NCBI GenBank assembly: GCA_002914845.1
Contig: JXTC01000066.1
Coordinates: forward strand, 183,568-247,567
DNA: 64,000 nt
Direction: 5' to 3'
Origin: Trema orientale
Taxonomy: Eukaryota > Streptophyta > Magnoliopsida > Rosales > Cannabaceae
Positions 1-11,378 of the stretch are shown here, piece by piece; position 1 is the first letter of the stretch, and every line of letters begins with the position of its first letter. Under the pieces are notes generated by a model. It worked only from the letters and a program-made list of their open reading frames with translations. It was not told the DNA's origin and did not search any database. Both the position numbers and the translations under genes were made by a program.

Positions 1-932
1 TATCTTGAATTGTTAATCTTTTGACATTGAAATCTCTAAGTTTTTGAGTCTTGATGAATTTTCTGGATTGATTTTTAACTGACCAACTCTAATATTTATT
101 CTCGTGAAATCTAGCTTTGTAGCAGGCCTCATGATTAGAAAAAGCTACCTACCCTGATGTGTGGAGCCATCCTTGAGTAATTTGAGACTCTGTATCACCA
201 ATATGGAGAGAATAATCTACCAAGTGAAAAGGGCTACCTCAGGACTAGAGTGAAAGCTACTAATCAAAGGTATTTAAAAAAAAAAAAAAAATAGAAGGCA
301 GTAAGCAAAAAAAAATAAAATAAAATGTACTGCCTATTGTTTGTGAAAAGCTAGAAACTGTGTGAAAATTAAAAAAGGTTAGTCAGTTGGTTTTTGATCC
401 CGATTATTCATCTTGATTTCTTAAATAAAGGAGATTTGTCTGTCAAAAAATTAACAATACATTATAATTTTAGAATCTTTTCTTTTTTAGGAACAAAATT
501 AACATGATTTTTTCCTTATTTTCTTTTTATCTAAATAATGCCTTGAGTTCACAAAATTATTTTAGCTGAAATTGAATTTTTCTTTTGTGTGTGTGGCGTT
601 TTTGTTTTTTTTTCTTAAAATATATATTAAAAAAAAAAAAAAGGAAAAAGAGCTTGTTTTGGAAACTTTCTGCTGAAGCGTTTTGGTCTGTTGCAACATA
701 TTCTTGTTTCCTTATTTATCTGCAATCAGTTACTCAATCTTATCAGGAAATCACTCAAATTGATTTAAATCTCTAATTTCCTGATTTGGTGGAAATTTGG
801 TCTTTAAATGTCATTGGGTGATTTGTTTAACCTAATCACACTCAAAATCTCTCCACCATCTGCCGTTTCCTCTTCTTCCTCTGCGTTTCTTGTCTTTTGT
901 TTTTGTGTTTTGTAGCAAGCTTCATCGCAACA
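1..932 (+). other. Sirevirus-type spacer upstream of the env-like ORF
   Basis: No convincing coding sequence is visible. The stretch is AT-rich with several A-runs (around 275-290 and 630-645). Its position directly before an env-like ORF, polypurine tracts and an LTR suggests it is the spacer that Sirevirus-type Copia elements have between pol and the env-like gene; this is inference from context. A TTTTGTAG stretch just before the likely ATG at 933 could be a splice acceptor for a subgenomic env transcript, but I cannot show this. Confidence 0.4.
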
Positions 933-3010
933 ATGGTGAAAACCAGAGGAGCTGTAACCCCCAAGAAGAAACGCGGGTCCTCATCTGCCGTGAAGACCAC
1001 TCCGATGAAGAAGAAATCGAACCAACCTGGTTCGACATCCGAGTTGGCCGGAAAAATGCAAGCAGAGGCCTCGAAGCCTCCTTCTCCGCCTCCTGCATTG
1101 ATGGCGCCATTGGTTGAGCCCGAGCCAGAGGTTGAAACGGCTCCAATCCCACAAACAGAGCCGTCAGTTCTTGAGACATCACAAGCCGAAACCGATGATG
1201 TCGAAGCTTCAGAAAAAACGGCTACCGGTGATGAAGAAGAAGGTGGTGAATCCGGTCAATCCGAGTCTGATGAGCCACCTCAGACTCCCGTTGCAACAAA
1301 AGCTGTTGAAGCCCCAAAGTCTGGGCCCTCGAAATCTAAAGTTCACAAACCTGTTGTGAACCCAATTCTAGCAGTTTCGCCATCTGTTGCAACGAAAGTT
1401 GTTGAAGCCTCAAAGGCCGTGTCCTCAAAATCAAAAGGTCACAAACCTGTTGTAACTCCAATCTCAGCAGTCTCATCATCTGTTGCAACGAAATCTCCAA
1501 AGAAAAAGGCTACTGTCTCAAAAGTCGTTACAACAAAGGATGCTTCCTCTGAATCCTCCATTCCAGAAGATGTTGCAACAACAAAAATTGCAGATCCTGC
1601 ACCTGTTGCAACGAAAGGCAAAAAGATAACTAAAACTTCGGATTCCAAATCGAAGAAGGCGCTGACATCTGTTGCAACATTCCCTGAATCAATTTCTGCT
1701 ACTTCTGTCAAAGAAGTCTCTGCTTCTCCAACTGTTGCACCAACTCCAAAGAAGAGTGCAACAACATCAGAAACTGAAGAAGAACCGTCTATGATACCTG
1801 AAGAAGAACTCTCTGACATACCTGAGGAGAATATACCTGAAGACCAAGATGAAGAAGATTCTCCAGAAGCTGTTGCAACAGAAACAGCAACCGGGTATGA
1901 CATATCTCTTGCACACTCTTCTGTATTTTACACTTCTGAAAATGAAGAATACATGGAGGAATATGAGAGAAGAGGATTTATAGATGAAAGGAATTTTAAC
2001 TTGGATTCTTTTAAGCCACTAGGGATTGTGAAAATTTTAAAAGAGAGAAAGTGGTTAAAAACTGTTTCCAATGTTGAGGGTTATGTTCTTAGAATCATAC
2101 AAGAATTTTATTGCAATATTTGTGAGGAGATGGCTGACCCTGAGAGTCCGTTTTATCACAAAATTTTTCTTCGAGGGCATATCTATGATTTTAATTATCA
2201 AGTTATTGCTGATTATCTTGATATACTGTTGTTGCAACTGATGAGTATGAGAAAGAATATGAAGTTGATAAGATAGCTTCTGAACTTTTGGGAGATCTCA
2301 TTAATTGGCCTTCTCATTCGAGTACCCTTAAGTCAACTGATTTGACTTATAAGTACTCTGGCCTGCACAAGATGGCAATTCACAACTGGTGGCCAACCGC
2401 TCATCTGCCTACAGTGACAAGGAACTTTGTCTGTTTTCTGTTTGATATAGGCACAGGAATTGATGTCAATCTGCCTCAGATAATTTTTCAAGCCATTTTT
2501 GATCTTCGTTGTGGAAGGAAAAAGACACAGAGGCTGATTTTTCCTAATCTGATTTTTGGGATTCTTCAAAAACAACATCCTTTACAGCTGCCCACTGAAT
2601 TTCTTTCTCCAAGACTCCAATCAGTCAATTATCGTCTGAAGGAAAAAGAAGTGATTGAACCTGTTGCAACTCCATTACCCTCCAAATCCGTCAAAACGAA
2701 GACTGCTGGTAAAAAATCTGTTGCAACGACTTCAACACCCGTTGCAACAGCCTCTTCATCTCCTCCACAGGTTGCTGGTTCTACAGATTTGGCAGCATTG
2801 AAAGCTGATCAAGCTCAACAGCGTGATAGAATGGAAGCCATGGAGAAAGTGCAGCTTGAGATCTTGGCCAAACTGACTGTACTTGCAGGATCTTCCGTGG
2901 CAGCTACTCCTCTAACTAGCTCTTCTCAGCCTGTTGCCCCCGTTTCTCCTGCTGTTGCAACAGATCCTGACCAGCCACAGCCGAAGAAATACAAGAGGAG
3001 CTTATCTTGA
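933..3010 (+). pseudogene. Env-like accessory ORF of a Sirevirus-type Copia element, one frameshift
   Basis: A long ORF begins at the ATG at 933 (MVKTRG). Its first ~310 residues are low-complexity, rich in Lys, Ser, Thr, Pro and Glu, with a recurring Val-Ala-Thr tripeptide. A conserved-looking globular part follows, starting near the FIDERNFNLDSF motif and continuing past HNWWPTAHLPTV and FPNLIFGILQ. It resembles the 'putative plant transposon protein' domain of env-like ORFs in Sirevirus elements. The reading frame shifts near 2228: one base seems missing, after which the second frame runs to the stop at 3008-3010. A basic, Gln-rich, possibly coiled-coil segment lies near the C-terminus. 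The location just upstream of polypurine tracts and an LTR fits the env-like slot. The function of such proteins is not established. One frameshift makes this copy a probable pseudogene, though a sequencing error cannot be excluded. Confidence 0.7.
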
Positions 3011-3384
3011 TTTGATCATTGCAGGATTTGGACAATGAACATTTTTCTTTTCTGAATTGCTTTTAGTCTCTGGTGTTTTCAAGTTTACTTTGATTATGTT
3101 GGGTGTGTTTCCTAAGACTTTATTGACAAAAAGGGGGAGATATCAAAACTGTTTGATTGTGTTCATTGGTTATGTTTTTTTTTTTTTTTTTCAGGGAGAG
3201 ATTTATGTCTTATGCTTTTCCTTAATTCTCATTTTTTTTGGTATATGATTGTGTTTGATAGGGGGAGAGCATTTTTGGATATGTTTTTTGGAAATTAATC
3301 ATGTGGTTTTCCAGGTGTTTTTGAACTTGAGTTATGTTTCAGTTTTGTGATTGATTTTGCCAAGTAGATGCCAAAGGGGGAGAT
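3011..3384 (+). promoter_or_regulatory. Three polypurine tracts before the 3' LTR
   Basis: Three G5-containing purine tracts occur in this short non-coding stretch: around 3128-3140 (AAGGGGGAGA), 3259-3269 (TAGGGGGAGAG) and 3373-3384 (AAAGGGGGAGAT). The last directly abuts the LTR start TGTTAGGTCC and is the expected plus-strand primer. Repeated polypurine tracts ahead of the 3' LTR are a known mark of Sireviruses. The first two lie too far from the LTR to be the main primer. Confidence 0.7.
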
Positions 3385-4781
3385 TGTTAGGTCCAAGGCA
3401 TTGACAAGTGTTGGCAAACAATTGGCAAAAATAATAAACTCAAGTTGTTGTGAGAAAAATAACAAGTTGTTGCAACAGGTCTGCTGATGTTGTAAAACAC
3501 TTGTTGCAACAGATTTGCAGGATTGCTCGCAACGAATTTACACAGGCCGAAAATCCAATTTTGGAAACTTTTTGTTCTTGCATCTTTTGGCCTAATTTTC
3601 CTTATTAAATGTTTCTAGAAGGTTAATAGGGATTATTGCTGATGGAATTTCGTGACTAAGCTATGCGTAATTGATTGAGATATTTTATCTCATTTTCCCT
3701 TGATTAAGTTTCTATTTTTAGATTGATTCTTGCTCTTTATTACCTCAAATCTTGGATAATGATTTTTTATAGGTGTATAAGCAGAATCAAGATATTATTT
3801 CGTCCATTATGGTGCAGAATATGTCCTCATTAATTTAATATAATTAATTTGATGAGCTGTCAAGATTTTTAGGCAGAATCTGTTGCAACAGATTGTGCTG
3901 TTTATGGAAAGTTCTCCTATTTGATTTTGATTGACTCCAATTAATTGTGAAATCAATCCTTGCCTTTAAGGAAAGTTTTTGCAGGAAAATAAGAGTGATT
4001 TTAGCTGATTAAGATGAACCAAAATCGTGGAGAACTTCTCTCTATGCACCTGGACACTTTTCAGGGATGATTCATAAAAGCTGTTGCAACAGATTTCAGA
4101 CTGTCCAAATAAGGAATGACAACAGATTTCGTGGCAAATCATTTCCTTCTTATTTTTCAGCCTTTTCACACCAAGGGAGCACGAAAAATGGGGCTGGAAA
4201 TTCATCTATAAAAGCTCACCAAGTCCAAGAGATTTGTATGTACTTCATTAGAGAGAAAATACTCTTTGAGTGAGCTTTTATGTAAGGCATAGAGTTTGTT
4301 CTATTGCCATTGTATGACTTAGGGAACCTTAGGTTTTCTAGGTACTTTGTTTGAGTGCATCTTGTTCTTCGGGAGGAAGAACAACACGTCTTCAGGAGAA
4401 GGTAGAACCGGATCAGTGAAGGGAGTTCACGTGTGAAGGATCAACAAGACGAGGGGACTCGCTAAACAAGATTGGTGGAGTTGTTACAACACGTTGCGGC
4501 AATTGAAAAGAGGGAGTCTTTTATTGCGTTAGTCAATTGGTGTTTGTAATCTTGATACTTTACTAATTTGTTTAATCTCTGGGCGTGGCCCCGTGGAGTA
4601 GGAGAGGTCCGAACTACGTTAAAAACGTCTTATGTTCATCTCTTTACTTTTTATGTTCTATTGCAACATATGCACTCGTTGTTGCAACGTATTTTATCCG
4701 CATGTTACAACATAATTAATTAATTATTAATTTAATCAATTAATTAATTATTTGGTAATATCTAAGAAAACAGATCTTTCA
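3385..4781 (+). mobile_element. 3' LTR of a Sirevirus-type Copia element
   Basis: The LTR starts with TGTTAGGTCC right after the last polypurine tract and is taken to end at CA (4780-4781), giving 1,397 bp. The end is supported by an RNase H-like coding frame resuming immediately after it. It contains a TATA box at 4207-4214 and five copies of the GTTGCAAC palindrome that also recurs in the env-like ORF. The 5' half of the element lies outside the window, so the LTR pair and TSD cannot be compared. Confidence 0.65.
4207..4214 (+). promoter_or_regulatory. TATA box of the Sirevirus LTR
   Basis: TATAAAAG lies about 820 bp into the LTR, a normal position for the U3 promoter. Transcription would start about 30 bp downstream, defining R. 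Confidence 0.55.
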
Positions 4782-4787
4782 ATTGGT

Positions 4788-4916
4788 GATATCCAATATT
4801 TAACGATGAGTTGTCAGGTTGGTTCTTACTACTATGTGGCTTGGGAGACTAACAAACTGGCCCATATATTGGCAAAATTTTGTTTTAGATATGACTTTGA
4901 TGTTCTTCCTTTGTGA
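4788..4916 (+). pseudogene. C-terminal tail of an RNase H-like (RVT_3) protein
   Basis: The frame from 4788 to the TGA at 4914-4916 contains WETNKLAHILAKF. This matches the end of the plant RVT_3 RNase H-like domain, whose last helix carries a (R/W)E-x-N-x-x-AH-x-LA motif. Such domains form the end of plant LINE elements and also occur as separate RNase H-like genes. An AATAAA and an A-rich stretch follow within 100 bp, which fits a LINE 3' end. The Sirevirus LTR ends just before the frame starts, so the retrotransposon appears to have inserted into this coding sequence. The upstream part is outside the window. Confidence 0.6.
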
Positions 4917-5229
4917 GTATTTTGAATTGTTTTGCCCATTTTGTAGCTAATGATCTTATTTAAATAAAGTTTAGTCTTCTCTTCAAAAAAAGAAAAAAGA
5001 AAAAGAAAAAGAAATTATAAAAATTATACATGTGTTTCTCTTCAAATAACTAAAAGTGAGTAAATCATATCTTTCACTCTATCTATTCATAGTAGAATTA
5101 ACAAGTACTTTAATTAGTCAAATATTTTCTCTTTTTAGATTTTTCCAAAAGATCTAAGCCAATAAGGATTAGGTCATGCACTTGTGCTTAAATGTCTTCA
5201 TTTTTACTATGTTCTTTTGAAAATAAAAT
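4917..5229. other. A-rich tail and AT-rich spacer
   Basis: Holds an AATAAA near 4966 and an A/G-rich stretch at 4986-5014, plausibly the poly(A) tail of a LINE. The rest is AT-rich sequence in which I see no gene. Confidence 0.35.
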
Positions 5230-7235
5230 TATTTCATATACTTTTTAGTTTAGTTTGAGTTATGCTGATATTTGGTTTATATTTTATTGTACAAAGTCAA
5301 GAAAAAATGAACTGGAGTGCAATCGGGTCAAAAAAGGTGAAAGAGGCATCAAAAGGAGGTAAATGGGCATAACCTGTGGCAAAGCAGTACCACCAAGCAA
5401 TTGACCAGGCATAGGGGTGTCAAAGCTGTGCCACCCCTACTACCTAGTTGTGCCACTATGCCAGCTTCTCTTGAGCAGTTGCGCATCATCTCATCCAACA
5501 CTTGATTTTAACAACCAAGATCACTTCTTTTGACAATCCAATGGTGGAAATTTGTCCTAACCTTATGTATGCAAGAGCAACCTTCAAGAAAACCTAAAAA
5601 ATAGAGTGGAGGCAAACATTCCTAGAGAGATTGGAGCTTACATCATTTTCTTTTTAGAAAAGAACTCCAAGGTTACCAAGAAAATACCAAAACATTTCTT
5701 GTAGTTTTCATCTTTATTTTTAGTTTTGATTTCAACTTTTGAGAGAGAATATTCATAATAGAAGCAAGAGAGCAATTCATTGGAGTGCATTTTATACATC
5801 ACAGAAGAATTTCAACTCTCAATTTGGAGGAGCATCAATCAAATTTGTTTCATTCTCAAACTCTTCTCCTTTATTAATCTTGTTTATTCTTCAATGGCTG
5901 GCTTGGGTTATGTTTTCTACTTCTACTATGAGCTAAATATCTATTTTCTAGAATTGATATATAAACTAACCTTGTAATTTTGTGCTTATTTATCTCTCTT
6001 TTTGATATCTAATTGTCTATATTGATTGGTTGCTCTATCTTATACTTAATGCTTCTAGTTGTTTGATCACCGATTAGTTGATTCTTGGAAACATATGATG
6101 GAATGGAAACGAAGTTATGTGTTTAACTTTAGATAGAGTGACAGACATCTAGGTGAGATAGGAATATCCTTATCCAGTGTGTGTAATCAATTTGGAGTAT
6201 TTGTACTTAATGATTCCATTTAAGATTAACCCTCATAGTAATATAGTGAGTTGGATTAAATAGAAATATTTGATTGACGATATAAGAAACTTGTCAACAA
6301 TTTAGCACACTTAGTTAATGATTAATTAGTTAAATTAATTAGAGAAAAAGAGAGATAAATGACACAAATGAGGAGTTAGGTAACTAGTAATCTATTACAA
6401 TAATGCAAATAGACAACAGTTAAAAAGGTATTCTTTACAATTTAACATTGGTTCAAAAAGCAGCGTCTATTCAGGCTCCTTTAAATCTATGTTCAAATAG
6501 ATATCGGTTTTTAACTAGCGTTAAAAGTTGATATTTAACGCCGGTTCTCAAATAACCAGCATTAAATGGGTAATCAATAAAAAGGAAACAATGTGTTCCT
6601 CCTAGGATTCGAACACGGAAGCTCCAAGTCCAATCCATCCGGGTGTTGCTTCTTAGCCGCAATTCTTCTTTTATTATAATTATGATATCAATTATATTTA
6701 TTAGTTATTTAAAGTGCCAAAATGGCGTCATTGTAATAAAAATATTATTAAAAATAAAAAACACACAACAAAACACAAAGTAAATCATCATAACATATTA
6801 TTTTATCCTTAAATTAACAAAACAAAATAAAAAAATCCATAATATTATTAAATAGATGTCGGTTCCCTAAGAAACAACATTAAATGTCAACTTTTAACGC
6901 CGGTTCTTAGAAAAACGACGTTAAATAGTAGATAACGCTGGTTGCTTAAAAAAGCAGCGTCTTTTTAAATTTGGCACTGTCTTCTATTTCGGTTTTTCTA
7001 GTTCTTCCTTTTGAATTTGAATCTACTTCACTTGTATTTTATTTTTTACTTTTAATTTATTAGTTTACTTAATTATCTTGCTTACTTTAATCTGTTTGGA
7101 TAAAATTAGAATTGAACTAATTTTAGTACTTAGTTTAGATATAGTATTCAATCTTCATGGGATGATAACTCAACTTTCACTTTATTAGTTGTGGACATAC
7201 GATATTGTGCACTTACAATATAGGTGTTTGATATA
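5230..7235 (+). mobile_element. Decayed Ty3/gypsy (Tat/Athila-like) LTR, interrupted
   Basis: The right end (about 7140-7230) has the layout of a gypsy U5: a CATGGGA-ATAACTC block, an ACTTTATTA block and GTGCACTT. Reverse complements of the same blocks start the LTRs at 37492 and 41897. The left part (about 5330-5480) has the repeated 'GTGCCAC'-rich composition seen in the U3 at 38600-38720. A CACTA-like block (6415-6985) splits the two halves. Exact ends and TSD are not evident, so boundaries are approximate. Confidence 0.4.
6415..6985. mobile_element. CACTA-like non-autonomous fragment with subterminal repeats
   Basis: Variants of the motif GCCGGTT / GCGTTAAA recur in both orientations at about 6450-6570 and 6850-6970. 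This resembles the subterminal repeats of plant CACTA transposons. No transposase is present. The middle carries GTTCGAATCC on the minus strand (about 6606-6615), which matches a tRNA B-box/T-arm. The termini are not clear. Confidence 0.4.
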
Positions 7236-7319
7236 GGACTGAATAGTAGACAAGTTAAACGGAGTGTCAAAGTTCAATAAAAATTGGGCTTCTTACAAAA
7301 AACCAGGCCCAAGATCTAA

Positions 7320-7655
7320 AAAATTGAAAAATCCCAAATGGGCAGAACTTTTTGAAAAACTGCGGATTTTTTTAGAAATTTATCAATTTTTAAGAGTTTA
7401 TTTAGAAAAATAACACTTTTCAAAAATAGTTAGAAAATGTCTTTTTTTTTTCAAAATTGGTATTTTTCAAAGTACTCGAGGTAACTAATCGAGTTACTTG
7501 GGATAATCAATCGACTTACTTTAGATAACTAGACTTGTTACCTCAAGTAACATCTCTAATTACCTCAAATACCTTATTAATTTTTAAAAAGTGATATTTT
7601 TCTATATATTTCTAAAATTGATATTTTTCTAGGTAAACTCGGGATTTTTCAAAGG
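7320..7655. repeat. Foldback MITE with long imperfect inverted arms
   Basis: The left arm (about 7345-7435) and right arm (about 7570-7655) are inverted copies. Both contain TTTTTGAAAAA-type ends followed by two blocks, AAAT(A)TCA and AGAAAAATA(A/T)CACTTTT. No coding capacity. TSD not resolved. Confidence 0.5.
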
Positions 7656-7663
7656 GCCTTATA

Positions 7664-7902
7664 GCAGAATGACTGAATTTTGTATCCAATTTAAGTAATT
7701 ATCCATTTTTCAAATGATGTAGCAAAATATCTAGTATATACATTTATACGCCGAGTGTAAAATATTATATACTAAGTATAAAAATTTATACGTAACTACC
7801 AAATGTAAAAATATATATATTTGGACATTTAGCTATAAAACTTTAAAAATGGACATTTACTTAATCAAATTTAAAATATTGGTCATCCATCTAAATTTCT
7901 CT
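7664..7902. mobile_element. MITE, family M1, copy 1
   Basis: Nearly the same sequence recurs at 60246-60526. Shared blocks include the inner TACCAA(G/A)TGTAAAAATATAT, GGACATTTAGCTATAAAA and the end block GGTCATCCA(T/C)CTAAATTTCTC. The ends are imperfect inverted repeats: ATGACT(G/A)AATTTT on the left, and the reverse complement of AATATTGGTCAT on the right. Confidence 0.55.
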
Positions 7903-8471
7903 TTTTTAAAAAATAAAAATTTTGAAATTTTACCATATAAAATCAAAATTTCCCATAAAAATCAGTACATATAATCTTTTTTTTTTTTTTCCTTTTTGCA
8001 TTTCTTTAAACAAACAATATAGTAGTCTACAGTACAACCCTCAAATGTATTTGTAGTCTAGCCCGATCCAATGGTCGTTATTAAATTTTAATTTAACTAG
8101 TATGTAGAAAAATAAATATATTACTAACTTGTGTCATGAAGCACCTAATCTAATCCCTTAAAAAAAAAAAAAAGCAAACAAAAATAAAGAACACACAGAA
8201 AATTCACACGGGTGTTTTTGTGGCTATTGACGATGTCATATTAGACAATGAAGATGAAGATATAAGACTTCACATCAAAGGAAGAGAAGAGAGCTCAGAA
8301 TATCTATAATCAGTTTCGTGTCCTATAGAAAGAGAAAAAATCCCTTGCTTCAAGGGTACTTATTGTCAAATTAAGGATGCAGGTCCCACTGAACTGTGAT
8401 GTATCCACAGCCTTTGATAAGTCTCTACCGTTATAATCAACTTAATGGGTTGTACCATTGCCTAGTTTAAT
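7903..8471. other. AT-rich intergenic sequence
   Basis: I see no gene. A short open stretch around 8290-8400 could encode a Cys-containing peptide (VSCPIEREKIPCFKGTYC), but it has no start, no splice context and stops close by. Confidence 0.3.
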
Positions 8472-8824
8472 GGGATAAAAAAAAAAAACCTTGAATTATG
8501 GTATTTTTGCAACTTTAAAGATATGTGTAAAATTATACCTTTATATTAAGAATTCTAAGAACTTTTATTATCCATTCATAAAGTGACCAATTTTTTTATA
8601 TTTATTAAACACCGAATCTGAATTGAGATTAGCATATTTTTGTTAAAAGTACTTAAACCCTATTGAAAATGCCTTAAAATAATAGAATAAATTGGTCAAA
8701 TTCAATTCAGAGAGTACAAATTTTTTTAAATTCTTAATGTGGATATATAATTTTCTAGTCTCCAAAAGAGAGGGTTAAAGATGTATAAAGACCATAGTTG
8801 ATGATTATTTTTGCAGTTATCCCT
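8472..8824. mobile_element. Foldback MITE with GGGATAA ends
   Basis: Begins GGGATAA and ends TTATCCC. The right end reads GGGATAACTGCAAAA in reverse complement, and the left arm retains TTTTTGCAAC, AAAATTATACC and related blocks. The same terminal motif defines the element at 36229-36587. No TSD is clear here. Confidence 0.5.
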
Positions 8825-10778
8825 TATTTTGATAGCGTTTAATATTCATTTATCCCTACCATTTACATACATTTTATTATCATGGATATAAAGCATAGAA
8901 AGTGGCAAATTACAATAAAATCTCGATAAATGAATGTTCGATAAGTTAATAACCTCATTTAAATAATAAAATCTTCTGATCCCAACTCACGTCAATATAT
9001 TAAATTAATAACCTTGCTAAATGCATAAGATTTCAAATCCTTTAGAGCGCATAGAAAATATAAATTAATAATTGATCAAATATATAAAACAAATAACACA
9101 TAAAATCCATAATATTAAGGACCATTATTCTTGACAACTTCTATTTTCTCAATTTAAAAGTCTTTTCTAATATATGCATATAAAGTTGTTAATTTTTTCT
9201 TTGTATTTACTTCATCCTTAATTGTTTTTGCAGAGCATGCACCACATTTATCACATTTTGTTTTTTAATTTTACGTTGTAGCAAGTGGGTTATGATTTGT
9301 CTAAAACAATAAACACATACTGCATTTTACATTTTTTTTTAACACATCCATTTGACTTTTACGTAAATATTTCCATATTAATAAAATAAATAATACTTTG
9401 TGTATAATATTATTTGAATAAAAGTCCGTTTAATTGTATAAATATGTATCCATGTGATTACGATTTATATTCATATAAGACAAGGATATAAGTTATTTAC
9501 AAATAATAAATTATGATTCACAACAAGATAAATAAAGTTAGGTACTTCATTTATGCTGTAGCAGACTTTGGAAAAATTTGACTTGTCTTGGTCAATTAAA
9601 GTCAGTTAGTGTAATAGAACGTATATTATAGTGGATTATAAATGAAAGTCATTTGACGAATATCAATAGAAAATAATTAATTTCATAGGTCATAATTAGT
9701 TTTACTCTTAATTTTGAGTTGGTTTTGATTATATATTCTCAAGTATGACCTTATTTGAATTACAAATGATTGAGACCAATCGAGGTTAACATTATCTATC
9801 ATTTGGTTAAATGTATATGTTGAATTATATGATTACAGTTGACAATATATAATTTAGTGAAATAACAACTCTTAGTAGATTTCGATATTTGATCATAAGT
9901 CTTAGGCTTATACGTGTCAACACCGATATATATGGTCCGTAAGATATTGACCAATGATTATTAGAGAAATCAGTTAGAATCAAGAAACATATGATAATTT
10001 TTTATGATTGATGTTATAAAATGGAGTAATTAGCAAAGAACTATATATTGTGCCATGGGATGTTACTCTAAAAATAGTCATGGATAGTTGGAATGCGTTT
10101 TAGTCTCCTTAGTAGAAGAGATTTTAAAATTTAGTAATTAACAAGTCCGTTAATTATATAGATACAACTATATATATCCTATAAAATCCCAAACTAGTTT
10201 GGGTCAATAGTTACACTATTGTTACTGGATTTGACTGATTTAAGTAATACAAAAATTGAGTTGACTGTAAAAGGTTTAACACACTTGGCAGTAATTTGGC
10301 CTAGGCATGTGGCATAGATGATGTGCATATCTTTCAGTAACTACTACATAAAACTGACAAATATGAACAAAAAGGAATTCAGTCTTTGGAACATATTAGT
10401 TTCTAGAAAAAGAAAAAGATTGATAGTAATTCTTATTATTGACTTGGTTCAATGAACTTGGACATATTCGATAGCTATTCCAATCAGGTATAGTTGTTCC
10501 AATTATATTTAATTGGATGTAAATAAATCAAAGAAAAATTAACAAAGTAATATTTGATTGATTGCGAAAACAAAAAGGAGACTAAGCGTAGTAAAATATT
10601 TCAACAAGTGAGAACGAGTAACAAGAATTCTCAGAAAAGGGAATTCACTAATACTCGCTGAAATTGATCATTGAAAGAAAAGCCACACATGCCTACATTC
10701 ATAGTGATTATGGCGTATGGTAGCTCTTAGTGCTTACTTGTTTGTCTCTTATTTTTTTTTCCTATATAAAGAGACTTT
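8825..10778. other. Gene-free AT-rich intergenic stretch
   Basis: No ORF, splice pattern or RNA gene is supported. A CTCGATAAAT / CGATAAGTTAATAA block near 8920-9010 resembles a common plant DNA-transposon end but cannot be delimited. Confidence 0.35.
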
Positions 10779-10783
10779 AGATA
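10779..10783. other. Left 5-bp TSD (AGATA) of solo LTR A1
   Basis: AGATA directly precedes the LTR end at 10784 and is repeated exactly at 13468-13472. Confidence 0.85.
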
Positions 10784-11378
10784 TGTTACCTCCTCCAATT
10801 CCACACACGTACGTAAGGATATTTGTATAAATATTCTGTGAAATCGGGAGACGCTACTCAACTTAGAACTGATAAAATAGGAGAAAATTTAAAACTTTTT
10901 AAATTTCTGGAAGAAAAAGAAAAACTCCACTCATAATTATACATACTTTAATGTATACGTATATACATACTCACAAAGTGGGCCTCTCATAAAATATACA
11001 TAATATACATACTCAAAATAGATACAAAATCTTCTATCAGCAAACCACAGCGTCAAAATGCTCATATACACAAGCCGCGGTCAGAAAGTAGACGCTCCTC
11101 CTCCAATCTCAAATATCGACAATACCCTCTGCAATGTAAGAATATAAGTGAGTATAAAACTCAGTAAGTAACGTATGTATATACAGAGTGCACATGACAG
11201 AGAATAGATAATTATATGATTGGGATCCCTGTGTATATTGTATTGCCTGATAAGACCGTGAATCGCATACTAAGCCACTCAGAGAACATATAACGTATCA
11301 CGAGCTATATGGAAGTCTCGTGCCCTAGAGAATCCCCTCTATGTACAGCAGAGGTCCATCCCATACCGTCGTCAGAAT

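Noticed and set aside
585..776. 63-codon plus-strand ORF
   Set aside because: Low-complexity sequence spanning A-runs, no motif, lies in the spacer before the env-like ORF.
1439..1903. 154-codon minus-strand ORF opposite the env-like gene
   Set aside because: Reverse shadow of the Ser/Thr/Glu-rich coding frame on the plus strand.
4782..4800. A primer-binding site following the Sirevirus LTR (ATTGGTGATATCC)
   Set aside because: It departs from TGGTATCAGAGC after five bases and is better explained as TSD plus the resumed RNase H frame.
6600..6660. A tRNA gene
   Set aside because: Only box-like words; acceptor and anticodon stems could not be formed by eye.
8200..8460. Possible zinc-finger exon (VSCPIEREKIPCFKGTYC)
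   Set aside because: Slight likeness to a MIZ/SP-RING zinc finger, but stops on both sides, no splice sites and no other exon.
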